Source: Punctularia strigosozonata HHB-11173 SS5 (taxonomy: Eukaryota; Basidiomycota; Agaricomycetes; Corticiales; Punctulariaceae). Taken from it: a stretch of 64,000 bases of DNA. The stretch is from assembly GCF_000264995.1 (NCBI RefSeq), contig NW_006767433.1:2433074-2497073 (forward strand), in the 5' to 3' direction. A program made the position numbers and the translations under genes. Shown here piece by piece: positions 21,708 to 32,382 of the stretch; positions within the stretch are counted from its first letter, which is position 1; each line of letters begins with the position of its first letter. Below the pieces are notes generated by a model. It did not search any database. It was not told the DNA's origin and saw only the letters and a list, made by a program, of their open reading frames with translations.

Positions 21708-22335
21708 ATCTTTCGATGTTGAATTTGAACCTATCCGGGAGATTATGATGGTAATCTGCAGGGTCAACAGCGTCTCGAGAGCGTAGCGCAACGTGAACCC
21801 AACAAGGCTTATACCACCAAGTGGGGCCGAGATACTCCCGATTGCATGCGGATGTTCTCATGACACGTTTTTGTTCATCATCGGATACTTATGATTGGTG
21901 CGATTGCTGATAGCAGCGATTCTGAGGCCAAGTCGGGTTCAGAGAACTGTATACGGAGTGCCGATGGCTCCGTTGTCTTCAGGGTATAGATTGAGCTTTG
22001 CGTTTCCTGCTGTAGATAGCAGCAATCTGCAGCCGGTGAGCGGTTCCATCGAGCAACTCGGTGTGCTGCACTGCACGAAAGAAGGAGCTTCGGCACGGTT
22101 GAGTTTGGGACCACGCGAGCTCGGCGCCGCCGTGTCAACTCCCTTGCATCCCATCACTACTGTCAGCTCAACTAGCTATTATTACACCATCGACATCGCC
22201 CTGGTGGGTACATCGTCCACATGCGTGGTGGGTGCGTTCGCTGAGGAGTGAAAACCAATTTCTATCGCCTCCAGCTATCCCATTTCAAGCGTACGCTTGG
22301 CACTACTCGCCAACGACTGAAACGCCTACCAGGAT
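21708..22335. promoter_or_regulatory. Divergent intergenic region between XYL1 and ketopantoate reductase
   Basis: About 630 bases between two start codons pointing away from each other. Open frames on both strands inside it show no domain or sensible splicing. It should hold both promoters; no specific element was identified. Confidence 0.5.
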
Positions 22336-23568
22336 ATGCGCTTTCATGTCCTTGGAATTGGCCCCATCGGCTCCCTCGTGGCCCATCACCTACGCAGGGC
22401 TCTACCTCCAGCCCACAGCATTGTCCTTATGCACAGGACCCTTGAACAGTCAAGACGTTCCGCATCCTCGGGCGAAATCCAGGTCGAGCACGGAGGGGTC
22501 ATCGAAACGCAGCGGGGATTTGAGTACGAGGTCTTCAAAACCCTTGATACAAATTCGCGGCCAGCAGGGGCCACTACTCATCCCATCGAATCCCTATTTG
22601 TCACCACAAAGGCTCATCAGGTTCTTCCGGCGATACGACCTCTCCTCCCTCGGCTTTCGCATGCGAGCGCCATCGTACTCCTGCACAATGGGATGGGCGT
22701 CTACGAACAGCTCGTTCATGAACTATTCCCGAATCCGAACACGCGACCCCACTTCATTCTGGCGAGCAACACGCACGGCGCATGGCTCAAAGACCGCAGT
22801 CCACCGCACGTTGTTCATGCCGGCATTGGGAGAATCTTGTTTGGCATCATACCCGATCCTCTTGAACGAGACTTTGAGCTGGGTCTCCGAAATGAAAGCG
22901 TTCCTGTCCACGAGAGAAAGCTCAGCTTTACGGATATTGCCAATCCGCCTGTTGATCACGCATACGCGAAATACCTGCCGCTGCGAAACACGGTGGCAGC
23001 GCTGCTGGCCATGGACTCGCTCAATACGCAATGGCTTCCGATATCGACCATTCAAGTTGAGATCAGACGCAAACTCGTTGTTAACTCGGTCATCAACCCG
23101 CTCACGGCTATCTTGCGGGCACGTAACGGGGACATTTTTGGGACACGTGAATCGATCCGTCTCGCACATAGAGTGTGCAAAGAGGCCTCTGCCGTCTTCA
23201 GAGCGCAGATGCAGGCAGAGGCCGACGTTGCGCAGCCGCAGAAGACTGCAGATACCACGGTCAAGCAAGGAGAAAGCAAAACGTGGAAACGCAAGTCCAT
23301 GAATGAAGCCCTCGGTGTGAAGTTGCCTCGCGATCTTCATGAAAGAGAACTGCTCAGAGCCTGCCTCGAGGTTGCCAAAAGCACTGGGGAAAACTTCTCG
23401 TCCATGCTCAAAGACTTATTGCAAGGCCTCAGCCCCTTCGAGATCGAGTACTTGAACGGATATCTTCTTAAATTGGGCAACGTGTACAACGTACCAATGC
23501 CGGCGACAGCAACCCTTCGAGATTTGGCTATCATGCGGTTTGCCATCCCCATCGACCAGTCGTTCTGA
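22336..23568 (+). CDS. PAN5: 2-dehydropantoate 2-reductase (ketopantoate reductase)
   Basis: 410 residues, single exon. The start MRFHVLGIGPIGSLVAHHLR carries the Rossmann GxGxxG fingerprint at the very N-terminus, which fixes the start. Family marks follow: SLFVTTKAHQV (catalytic Lys region), LHNGMGVYEQL and the C-terminal helical domain with EIRRKLVVNSVINPLTAIL, containing the KxxxN motif (Lys and Asn of the active site), and EIEYLNGYLLKLG. It reduces 2-dehydropantoate to pantoate with NADPH for pantothenate and coenzyme A. Length is somewhat above the bacterial enzymes (about 300) because of a longer middle and C-terminal insert, as in other fungi. No introns, unlike its neighbours. Confidence 0.9.
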   Translation: MRFHVLGIGPIGSLVAHHLRRALPPAHSIVLMHRTLEQSRRSASSGEIQVEHGGVIETQRGFEYEVFKTLDTNSRPAGATTHPIESLFVTTKAHQVLPAIRPLLPRLSHASAIVLLHNGMGVYEQLVHELFPNPNTRPHFILASNTHGAWLKDRSPPHVVHAGIGRILFGIIPDPLERDFELGLRNESVPVHERKLSFTDIANPPVDHAYAKYLPLRNTVAALLAMDSLNTQWLPISTIQVEIRRKLVVNSVINPLTAILRARNGDIFGTRESIRLAHRVCKEASAVFRAQMQAEADVAQPQKTADTTVKQGESKTWKRKSMNEALGVKLPRDLHERELLRACLEVAKSTGENFSSMLKDLLQGLSPFEIEYLNGYLLKLGNVYNVPMPATATLRDLAIMRFAIPIDQSF

Positions 23569-23689
23569 GTCAATCCCGCTTCCCCGCGCATTATACGACA
23601 GACGAGGCTTCAACGTCCCCTGCAGATTACAAAACCGCACTATATACTGTTGCAGCCAAATCTATTCTCTATATTGGGCAGCGCCGACA

Positions 23690-24662
23690 TATGGATTATA
23701 CGTGGATGAACGTATGTCGACGACATGCGTTAACCGGACCATGTGCAACGTCCATGTCCCCTCGTCCCGCACTCAAAGAGCAGAAGAGACGTGTCTGGAG
23801 ACACCTCCGTGCCAGTTTGCCGAGCGTCGAGCCGCGAGAATTGACATCGTGGATGTTGTTGTTCCAACAAACAAAACCAACAGCGCCCGACTGAATAACA
23901 GCATCCACTACGGTATCGTGGCTAAGGCAGGGCCCTCAGCTAATCTCGTGCAAAACGGCAGAGAGAATGGCATACCATCCACCATAGTCCTCTAGCACAC
24001 CAACGTTGTGCTCCACTGTAAACCATCCCAATGCAACCACCTCTTCCCACCACTCTGGATCCTCTTCGTCACTGTTCAGGATCATCGTGACCAACCTTAA
24101 CTAACGCCTTTCAACCAGATAATCCTCGATGCACCTCGCGGACCATTGGGGCCCACTCTGCGAGCGGGTTGGCACACTCTTGCTTGGATCGATGACAAGC
24201 CCTCGAGAAATCGCCGTGCCTGACGTGTATTGCGATATACTACGGTGCACTCAGTGCACGCACGAAGGCAAGGCGCGACACACATACCGGGGTATGTCCA
24301 CGTTATTTCAAACCCGAAGCTTCGCCGGAGGTAGACATCCACGGTTTGCATCAAGCTTCGAGACAACTTCGTGCCATGCTGGGCTATAGTCATGCTCGTA
24401 CTCGAAAACTGGGGCAAATGAGCGGACTCATCCGCATGCCTTCGTCATCACTTGCCTGCGTTCCCGCATTCACGAAGTATAGGAAGTCATGGCAAATCAG
24501 CTGTTCGTCCAGATGCACCGCGGAATGAAGCTCAGGCGACGGAGCAGGAATCCCCGAGCTTCGCTCATGGGCCTCTAGGTAGGATAGGGCGGCTAGGTTC
24601 CAGAAACATACACGGTCGTCATGACCCAAAGAAACCGAGTCCGGGACCGATGTGTAGGACAT
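23690..24662 (-). pseudogene. Decayed O-fucosyltransferase-like gene copy
   Basis: Parallel in order and content to the intact gene at 25521-27338 but lacking its N-terminal membrane segment and first half. Recognisable pieces: a first exon reading YTSVPDSVSLGHDD at about 24655, FEYEHDYSPAWHEVV near 24370, the motif YIAIHVRHGDF at about 24200-24235, DEEDPEWWEEVVALGWF near 24050, AVIQSG near 23900 and GTTTSTMSILAARR near 23850. Relative to the intact copy there is an in-frame stop soon after the FEYEHDY piece and what looks like a four-base duplication (TGTT) near 23870. These signs and the missing 5' half argue for a pseudogene left by tandem duplication. Which intron positions remain functional is not clear. 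Confidence 0.75.
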
Positions 24663-25520
24663 ATATAGGTAAATTCGTCAGAAGCAGCGCATGTGTTTGA
24701 AACGAGCGACCAACCTCGCGGAGTGGGGATGATATATGGTATATGGTCCTATCAGATTAACCTCAAGTCGTTATGATTGCATGATAGCGCTGTTCTGACC
24801 GCCCCAAAGACAGCACGTAAATCTTCATGACAGCGTCCGTCGGACGACTGACGCTCCTTCGAGCTGCCGATGAATGTAGTCAGCGTAACTGCTTAGTCCG
24901 CAAGGAGCAGTTTCGAATTGATGTGCCTTGCGATAATCGGCACAAGTACTGACTAGAGGAAAGGGCGGTCTCCCGCCAATCCACCTTCGCTTGCACCTCC
25001 CTTGTGTGATTTAAGACGCAATGGTATACTCTACGTGTATACATGACAACTAGATAACTATTAATGCACCTTAGGATGCCAGCCATCCCTAGTCTTGGGC
25101 CATCTAATGCCAACTTAGGAAGGATGTGACGTACGCTAAATTGTTCTGCAAATCACTGTTATGTTTAGTAGCCGTACAACAAGCCATGTATATACTTCGT
25201 AAAGTCTGCGTAGAATCGACGATGTATGTTTGCCGTATACCGTATACGCTCCGTTTTGAATCGGAGTATCAAATTGGGGCGTAACACAGCCACGGTTAGC
25301 GATGCGTACTAATTACGGGCAGGGAGATACCAGAGCAAGCTCAGGTAACGAAACCGCAGTCGGGAATCTTGGGGACACTTGTAGTACAATACTTGACGCG
25401 TCAACAGAGCAATTCGTTGAGGCGTGAGCAGTCGCTCATCAGGTACAGTATGAGTGATACAACATCGTACATAGATTGGTCCGTGTCGGGTGGTGTCCGT
25501 TTATCTCGGAAGTAGCACTG
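24663..25520. other. Stretch between the two fucosyltransferase copies, no supported gene
   Basis: AT-richer than its neighbours, with many stops in all frames. It does not contain a recognisable copy of the missing 5' half of the decayed gene. No RNA gene or terminal repeats were seen. Confidence 0.6.
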
Positions 25521-27338
25521 TCAATGTGAATCCGCGTCAAGGGTTCCCCATCGGACTGTTCTCGTCGAACCGTGATGCCAATCTTCCACCCGCCGACATG
25601 CCAACACCGACATAGTTGATGCTGCGGTGCCAACAAAACCCTGACCCGACGACTGAACCACTGCGTCAATGAGAACAGGATACCTCATCATGGACACCCG
25701 TCGTCAGAACGTCGGGAGAGTGAAGAATGACATAAAAGCTCACCATTTGCTATAAGTTTCGACCGTGCGAAGGGCATCGTGATCCACTCTGTACCACCCC
25801 AACGCGGCGACGTCATCCCACCATGCAGGATCCGTTTCGTCGCTTGTCATAACGACTCGCGAAACTTCAATGCCTTTGCGCTCCATCAGTTCCAGCTGTA
25901 TCTCTTGAACTCTTGTAGAGAACGCAGACAACGGGGCGAAACAGTCAGCTTTGGGCCTATCTTCGCAATATACGCCAAAATCTCCATGTCGGGCGTGTAT
26001 CGCAATGTACTAAACCACGTGAGAGTGCGCTCAACAAGATGAAATTGATGCAGAAGCACGGCACACACCGGTGGCAAGTCTTCACCATCCAAGACATCGA
26101 ATGTGACACGCAGATAGTAGTCTGCGATGTCCTGAAGCCTCGGGTTCCACCTAAAGTGCGTTGCCACTTCGCGCCACTGCGGAGCGTAGTCCGTTTCCCA
26201 TTCGTACGGCTACACGCGCCGGTCAGCACCTCTCGCTCTTTCCTGCGGCGATATTCCCACCTGATGAACGCTGGTATAATAGAGATAGTCATAGCACGTA
26301 ATATGTTCGTCAGGTTCCAGACTGGCGTGATGTTGGGGCGAAGGTTGGGTATCTCCGAGGCTCGTCGCGCGAGTCTCAGGGAAACTCAGGGTAGCCAGGG
26401 ACCAAAAACTGGCATGAGGGTCGTTCTCAAACTGCGGGAACATCTTGACCCAATCCGGAGCGCGTGTGTACGATATATCTAGGAAGGAGCAGTATCAGTC
26501 GAACCGAAATTCAGGGCCCGTATAGGCGTGGTTAGCGTGGATTTACCTAGATTGAGCCACGATGGTACTACACTGTACCGTGGAGAGTCCGCATCGAACT
26601 GGACGGCCTGCCAGATATTCCAGCAGCCAATGTCTTCGAGTTCGGAGCTCTCCGGTTTCTTGAGCTCGTGCCATTCAACGATAGGGCCCACTGCTTGACG
26701 CAACCGAGGTACGTCGAACACCTCCCCGAAGGCAATGGGCGGAACGTCGGAACCGATGTGCGACGGTACAAACGGCGGAATGACCGGCACGCGATCTGTG
26801 ATCAGTCCAAGATAGACTAGATTGGCCTGCAGAGATGGCCGTCAGCGCGGATTGAACGGCTCCACACGGCATACGCACATATGTCATGCTGGAAAGCAAG
26901 TCAGCCCTGCTCCTTACTGTGCGACGTTCCAAGCGGGACGTACACATCGTTCGTCCATCCAGCAGCGACCCAGGATGTTATATATCTCGTATCGTTCCGC
27001 AGGTTGTCACGGAAGCGATCCGTAGGTGGTCCCAGCACATATTGCTCCTCGTCCACTAGGAGGGAATTGTTCGAGGTGGAGGGACACGCCTGGCTGATGA
27101 TGCGTGCTCTCTGGTAGCCTGTCCTGGCGTACGAGAAGGCCAAAGCGCCGATCGAAAGGAGGATCAGCAGTGACGCAAGGATAGCAACCAGGCGTCGGCG
27201 GGAGATGGTGCCTACGGCCTTGGGGTTGGGAGGGGAATCCAACCAGTCCCGGTCACCCAAGGGAGAGGGTAGCAGCGGTTGAGATGACTGGCTGCGCCCA
27301 TGCATCAAGAGCGCGGCAAAGCGTCCCTTCTGGGCCAT
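25521..27338 (-). CDS. Type II membrane O-fucosyltransferase-like protein
   Basis: The start MAQKGRFAALLMHG at 27338 is followed by a basic stretch and one membrane segment (LVAILASLLILLSIGALAF), typical of a Golgi type II enzyme. Spliced exons then give AAGWTNDVMTY, ANLVYLGLITDRVPVIPPF, PSHIGSDVPPIAFGEVFDVP, PYEWETDYAPQWREVA and the motif YIAIHARHGDF at about 25975-26005, then CFAPLSAFSTRVQEIQLELM, VVMTSDETDPAWWDDV and a final exon with GQGFVGTAASTMSVLACRR. HxRxGDF followed by a late Ser/Thr-rich loop is the pattern of GDP-fucose O-fucosyltransferase folds (POFUT/GT65/GT68-like). Acceptor and exact donor are unknown. A 10-nt exon at 26879-26888 is needed to keep the frame. It lies head-to-head with a GDP-fucose-type transporter. 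Confidence 0.78.
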
Positions 27339-27880
27339 GTCGAGAGGACGGCAGAGGAAGAACTCGGATGCGATCCCTGGCTGGTGACTCGGATTGTGCG
27401 GAGGGTCGTTGCAGGCAGAGATAATGACGAGCCAGTGGTTTGCGAGAGTCGCGGATGAGCCGGAGTACGCGGACGGCGGTGAGCAGCTGGTAAGTTATGT
27501 GGGAGATCGGATGATGATGGCCATGGGGTGCGGGCATAGACCGCACAAAATGTAGGCGCCTCATGCTGTGAGCACGTTGACGTCGCGTCCGGTGCGGCAA
27601 TGGATGCCGTCGGTGGGAAGGGTGCGCGCTGCGAAGAACAAGCGGCTTGCGAGTCCACCTCTCATTTGGGAGCGCGTTCAGCCATGGGACCCCTGCTTCG
27701 GCGGGCCAGCACAGCCCCTGCGACCTCCCCTGGTGTCCGATGCGTTGGCCGCCCTGGGCCGCCTTGGGCCCGACGGTGGGTGCCTGGGTCGCCGCGTCCG
27801 ACGAAAATCCACCTTTCTCACCGACACCGATAGCGCGTTGATCTTCGACAGCTCAGGGTCAGGGCGCCCAGCCGGGGTCC
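27339..27880. promoter_or_regulatory. GC-rich divergent region between fucosyltransferase and transporter
   Basis: About 540 bases separate the fucosyltransferase ATG from the first supported exon of the transporter on the other strand. Frames are open by chance because of high GC. It probably contains both promoters and possibly the first coding exon of the transporter. Confidence 0.5.
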
Positions 27881-27886
27881 TCCACA

Positions 27887-29603
27887 GTGTCACGATCGCC
27901 ACTGTCATTCTCGGCCCACCACGAGGCGCACCAATCGAACTCTGAATTCGCCCCGGGATACATAATAATCTATCCTCCCGATGTCATCTCACGTCCGCAG
28001 ACCCTGCCCGCGCTGGTCGATCGCATCACGGTATACAAGACACATCGGCCCTCACCTTCGTGCTCCTCAACGCCTGCTCGATCCTCACGATGGTCGTCCC
28101 TAACAGAATGCAGCTGCAAGTCGCGGGAGTCGTCGTGTTCTACATGTCGGCGGCACTGGTGGTCAGTCCTCCGTACATCCTTCCTAGTTTACGATTCCTG
28201 AATGCTAGTCATGCAGATGGTCTTCGTGTAAGTACTTATGCAGCATCCTGCAGCACCCGATCCTCCTCACGGCCTTGTTCAGAAACAAAGCCGTGTTGAA
28301 ATCGTCTCCGGATCTTCCTCTGGTGTTCCTCTTCGTTCAGCTTGTCATGGCTGTGTTGCTCCTGCACGCGACAGCGTTGGTCACGTCAAAGGTCGAGATT
28401 CCAGCGATGGACTTGGCTGTTGCGAAGAAACTGCTTCCCGTGGTGTCTGTGAACGCCATCGGACTGGTTTTCAACACTCTCTGCCTGCGGGACGTTGAAG
28501 CCTCGTTTTTCCAGGCGCGTCTGCATTCAGTCCCCGCCATCGCAGACGGCACTTGTTAATGACCGTGACCTGCAGATTGCCAGAGGTATGCAATTGCCGC
28601 TGACCATTCTGGTCTCTTCCTGGCACCTCCATCAGATACCGACAAAGCGCGTGCTTGTGGCTGCTTGTGTTGTTACGGCCGGGTTTTTCGTCGGGATAAC
28701 GCCTACGAGATCTCTTCCCAGGGATGCGACGCCCTCCGGCCTTTCGCTATTTTACGGCGTCATCTCGTCCTTGATGATCGCTATCCATGCAGTCCTTATC
28801 AAGTCGTCTCTGCCTCACTGCCAGAATTCGACCATTCAGTTGGCGTACTGGACCAACATAGGATCGGCCGTCATGCTCGCACCGTTTGTCATCTTCCATG
28901 GTGAAATAACCAAAGTTGTGGATCTGTATGCGACACCTTCTTGGGACGGGAATACATTCGTGTGGGGCAGTTTGGTGACCGGTATGTCTTATCTCCATTC
29001 ACTCCGTGCACAGGATCTGAAACTGTCCGTCGCTAGGTTTATTTGGATTCTTACTCTGCGTTGCCGGGTTGCTAAGCATCAAGGTTCGTCATTTATCTCC
29101 AACGGTCAAGCATCGATTGCTCAGTGCTACGTCGGTGTAGGTTACTTCACCGACGTCCCATATGTTCAGCAGCGTATGTCACGTCACATGCCGTGCGGTG
29201 TCGAGCTAGACTGAGGTCGATTGAACGTTACCTCCAGGCGGCTAGATCGGTGCTTCAGACGGCCTTGGGCGTTTTGATTTTCCACGATATTCTTACGATG
29301 TGCGGTGATTACTCGCTCCTCAGTCCGCGCGCTCACACACAGCCCGATTTTTAGCAACCGCGCGGCATCCATCTTGACCATTCTTGTGGGTACCCTGTGA
29401 GCCATCGATTCCTCTCATACATCAACAGGATATCACGTTGACAGCCTTGTAGGTGGTACACTTGGATAAAATCGACCGAGAGTCGCCAGCAACCACCTTC
29501 GCGTCCAGTCGACCTAGAAGCGATGAACACTCCAAAGCACAACGAAGAGGAGGCGGTGGTGCTCTTTTCTGCGCCCGAGAAGGATGTCACGGATAGGGAC
29601 TGA
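27887..29603 (+). CDS. Nucleotide-sugar transporter, GDP-fucose (SLC35C1) type
   Basis: Exons joined by small introns give AGVVVFYMSAALV, MVFVNKAVLKSSPDLPLVF, FVQLVMAVLLLHATALV, NAIGLVFNTLCLRDVEASFF, then IARGMQLPLTILVSSW, AACVVTAGFFVGI, GLSLFYGVISSLMIAIHAVL, LFGFLLCVAGLLSIKVTSP, SHMFSSAARSVLQTALGVLI and a tail with many Glu and Asp ending at 29603. About ten hydrophobic helices, the EASFFQIARGMQLPLTI signature and GFFVG match SLC35C1-type GDP-fucose transporters of the Golgi (GDP-sugar/GMP antiporters). GDP-mannose or another GDP-sugar is possible as substrate. The intron at 28515-28575 starts with GC instead of GT. The true start codon is unclear: no in-frame ATG occurs in the first supported exon, so an upstream exon is likely. 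Confidence 0.82.
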
Positions 29604-30230
29604 ATCCAATACGACGAGTGAGCAATACGCGGCGTTTCGGTGCCATGTCGGCACTGCCGCGAGAATGACAACCACCCTGGGACAATATGTTTGCATAAGG
29701 CACGGCCGTACTTTGTATTACATACTGTATCTGGATGTATCTTTTCCCCGCGATATGTGGGCAGGTTGCCGTTCGAAGGCAGAGGCACCAGTCTGGTTCA
29801 CCACCTCCGAAGCTTCTTCGATAAGTGCTAGCAACGGTGGCCTTTGGACATTGAACGGCGCTCAAATGCGGAACCTTATCCGGGCATAAGACGCAGATCA
29901 CGATCGACCGCCACCGAGCTCGATCGGCGAGTCGGGCCTGCCCTTCGTATCATCGGCACCTCGTCCTTCTCGCTTCCACCATAGATCCAGGCAATCGCAA
30001 ACGCCGACGGATTTTGCGCGAGTGGAGTTTTCAAGGGACCCCCGATGTCAAGTGTGACATCGCTTGATTGGGTTCAACGTTCATCTTCCCTCGTCGACAT
30101 CCACATGCCGAGTGCGGTGTAAGATCGTGGAATCACCCGGAACCTTGCAAGGGCATGCAACGCGGGCGCGTTCGATCCCACTTATAATGCAAGGACAGCC
30201 CGGCACCATGATCGCCGCAACACGCAGGTC
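29604..30230. other. Intergenic stretch, no supported gene
   Basis: Between the transporter stop and the acyltransferase-like ATG, in tandem orientation. No domain-bearing frame, tRNA or repeat seen. It should hold the 3' UTR of one gene and the promoter of the next. Confidence 0.6.
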
Positions 30231-32209
30231 ATGGCCACAGCTCTGTTCCAATCGCATACACCCCCGTCGCCGTCTACGTTGTCCAAATCAGACAGCGATG
30301 GCTCTCGTCTGTCGGTGGACGGGAAGAGTAGTGACGGCCTCGACACGCCGCTCACGTCGCCGGAGAGCTTTCCGGTGAAGAGATACGAGCGCCGTTTGGG
30401 AGACAGCGAACTGTCCTATTTCCTTCCCTCTCGCGCCGATGGTGTGAATGACATGTGAGTTGCGTTCGCGTTCTAGGTACCGCGTCACCTAACGATCGAG
30501 AGGTGTCCAGGTATCTTCACCTTGGTTTACGAACGACCGCGGAGAGGATGGACCGGACTCGAGTCCGTACAGTGTGGGCCATCTTGCGGCAAAGGCATCC
30601 GCTCTTAGCTTCGGAGGTCGAGTTCCATGACTACGACGACGTCAGATTTGTGTAAGTAACAGCGTGCGGGTTGTTGGAAACGACATGAGGCTCACTACCT
30701 CGTTATAGGTATACACCTGCAGCTTCCGTGGAAGATTGTATCAGTGATGCTGATGCCAATCTAGAGTATCGGACGCAAGGCAAAGATGGTATGCCTTCTG
30801 CATGCTTTCACTCCGCCGTTAAGCCATTTACACGGCTTCTCCAGAGCTTATCGACGCATACCTCAACGGGCCCCGGACACTGTCGAGCAATAGGTTATCA
30901 TATCTCATCGTCTCTCGTCCGAGCGCTCCCAGGTCCGCCCCCGCAGATGACGCACCTCACGAGGAGCGTGAAAGCTTGCAAGACTTTGAAATTCTGCTGT
31001 GTGCTACACATTATCTTGGAGACGGCATGGCTTTGCATACATGCGCAAACGATTTCTTCACGATACTCGGAGGTCCACTTACGCAGGAAGCGTTGATCCA
31101 AATACTCTCCGACGAGGCTCCACCAAGATGGGATACACCGATCCACAACGTACATGTTCGCGACTCCCGTTACTCCGAGTGAGCGCTGACCAGTCCATTG
31201 TTTCATAGGCAGCCACTCTACCCGTGCCTCTCGAAGACAAGCTGCCGCAGACACACGGAAAATTCCAACAGGTCGCAGCAAAGCTCACATTCAAGGCCGA
31301 GCAGAGGAGGTCGTTTGTACGGATGTTTCCTCTTCGCTATATCGTCCGCTGACTCGGTGAGCAGGGTGGGCATGTCTTCAAAAGGAAAGGAGGGAAGACT
31401 CGGCACACGATCGTCCCAACGGTTTCCTTCGACGCTGTGCGAACTCAATCTATGCTGAAGAAGTGCAAGGCGAACGGTGTCTCTATCTCTGCCGCCATTT
31501 TCGCTCTATGCAACATCGCCTGGGCAAGAGTGAAGGACAGCAAGGATGATCTCCCCATGTTCGTCCCTGTTTTCGGGGCAATGTCACTCCCGCTGACTCG
31601 GCACGAAGGATGATGTACTCCGCATTGAACATGCGACCGTATTGCGGAGAAACCAACGGCCATGCGTCGTACTGGTTCCTTGCCGTTGGTTACTTCAACG
31701 TGGTCCTCCCTTCTTTCTTGTCGAAGTCGTCCAAGGCTGAGAAGATCTTCTGGCATCGCGCACGGGCTGCGAAAGAGCAGAGCAGCCGCGCCGCCAAAAG
31801 TCCTCTGGTCGCTGTCCACGCTCGGGAAATGGCCTCAGAGCGCGCCGCGAGGGCTCGTGCGTGGGGCAAAGAAGACGACGAAAAAGAGCGTGGCGTCTGG
31901 GTTCCGCCGCCTCCAAAGCCCGAGGCTGCCAGATCAGAGCAGCCCATCGTGCCCTCCGTGGCTCTCATCGGCCTGTCGCTCTTAGGAAATCTTGACGGGA
32001 TGTATAAGCATGTATCCTATCCGGATGTGCAGCTCCACACTCTGACAACGGGATCACGACAAAGGCCAGGAGGGATGCTTCTTTTCGGGTACACGTTCGC
32101 CTCGAAGCTCTGGATCAGTCTTGGGTACGACGAGAACGGGTTTGACGAGGTGCAGATCGCTAGATTTTGGAACACTCTTACTCTTGCGGTGGACGAATTC
32201 TTGGGGTAG
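30231..32209 (+). CDS. HxxxDG acyltransferase-like protein (CAT/BAHD-condensation fold)
   Basis: The start MATALFQSHTPPSPS at 30231 leads into a Ser-rich N-terminus, then exons with ERRLGDSELSYFLPSR, VRTVWAILRQRHPLLASEV, FEILLCATHYLGDGMALH and later CKANGVSISAAIFALCNIAW, MMYSALNMRPY and a C-terminus with FGYTFASKLWISLGYDENGF. The segment HYLGDG fits the HxxxDG catalytic motif of CoA-dependent acyltransferases and NRPS condensation domains; the DELS-like start of the fold (ELSYFL) and later SALNMRPY (the NxR-type motif) agree. A charged insert of about 90 residues (31740-31930) interrupts the second half. Acyl donor and acceptor are unknown. Ends at 32209. Confidence 0.7.
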
Positions 32210-32382
32210 TAATGTCCCTTTGGTAGTTCTCGATAGGTGTAATAGCATCGTGCATGGACTTGTATTACTATAGCACATGGACATCATATCCGTTGAACAT
32301 GGAAAGGTACCATGGCTGTACGAATCTGTTCGTTATCGCGCAGCTATATTCCTTCTGAAACCACAACGTTCTAGCCGATGTG

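Noticed and set aside
22232-23302. Long plus-strand open frame of 356 residues overlapping the ketopantoate reductase
   Set aside because: It is a different frame of the same DNA, Ser/Arg-rich without domains; the frame from 22336 has a full Rossmann and C-terminal domain pattern.
23690-27338. One very long transferase gene joining both fucosyltransferase-like copies
   Set aside because: The two segments repeat the same conserved order, so they are duplicates, not exons of one gene.
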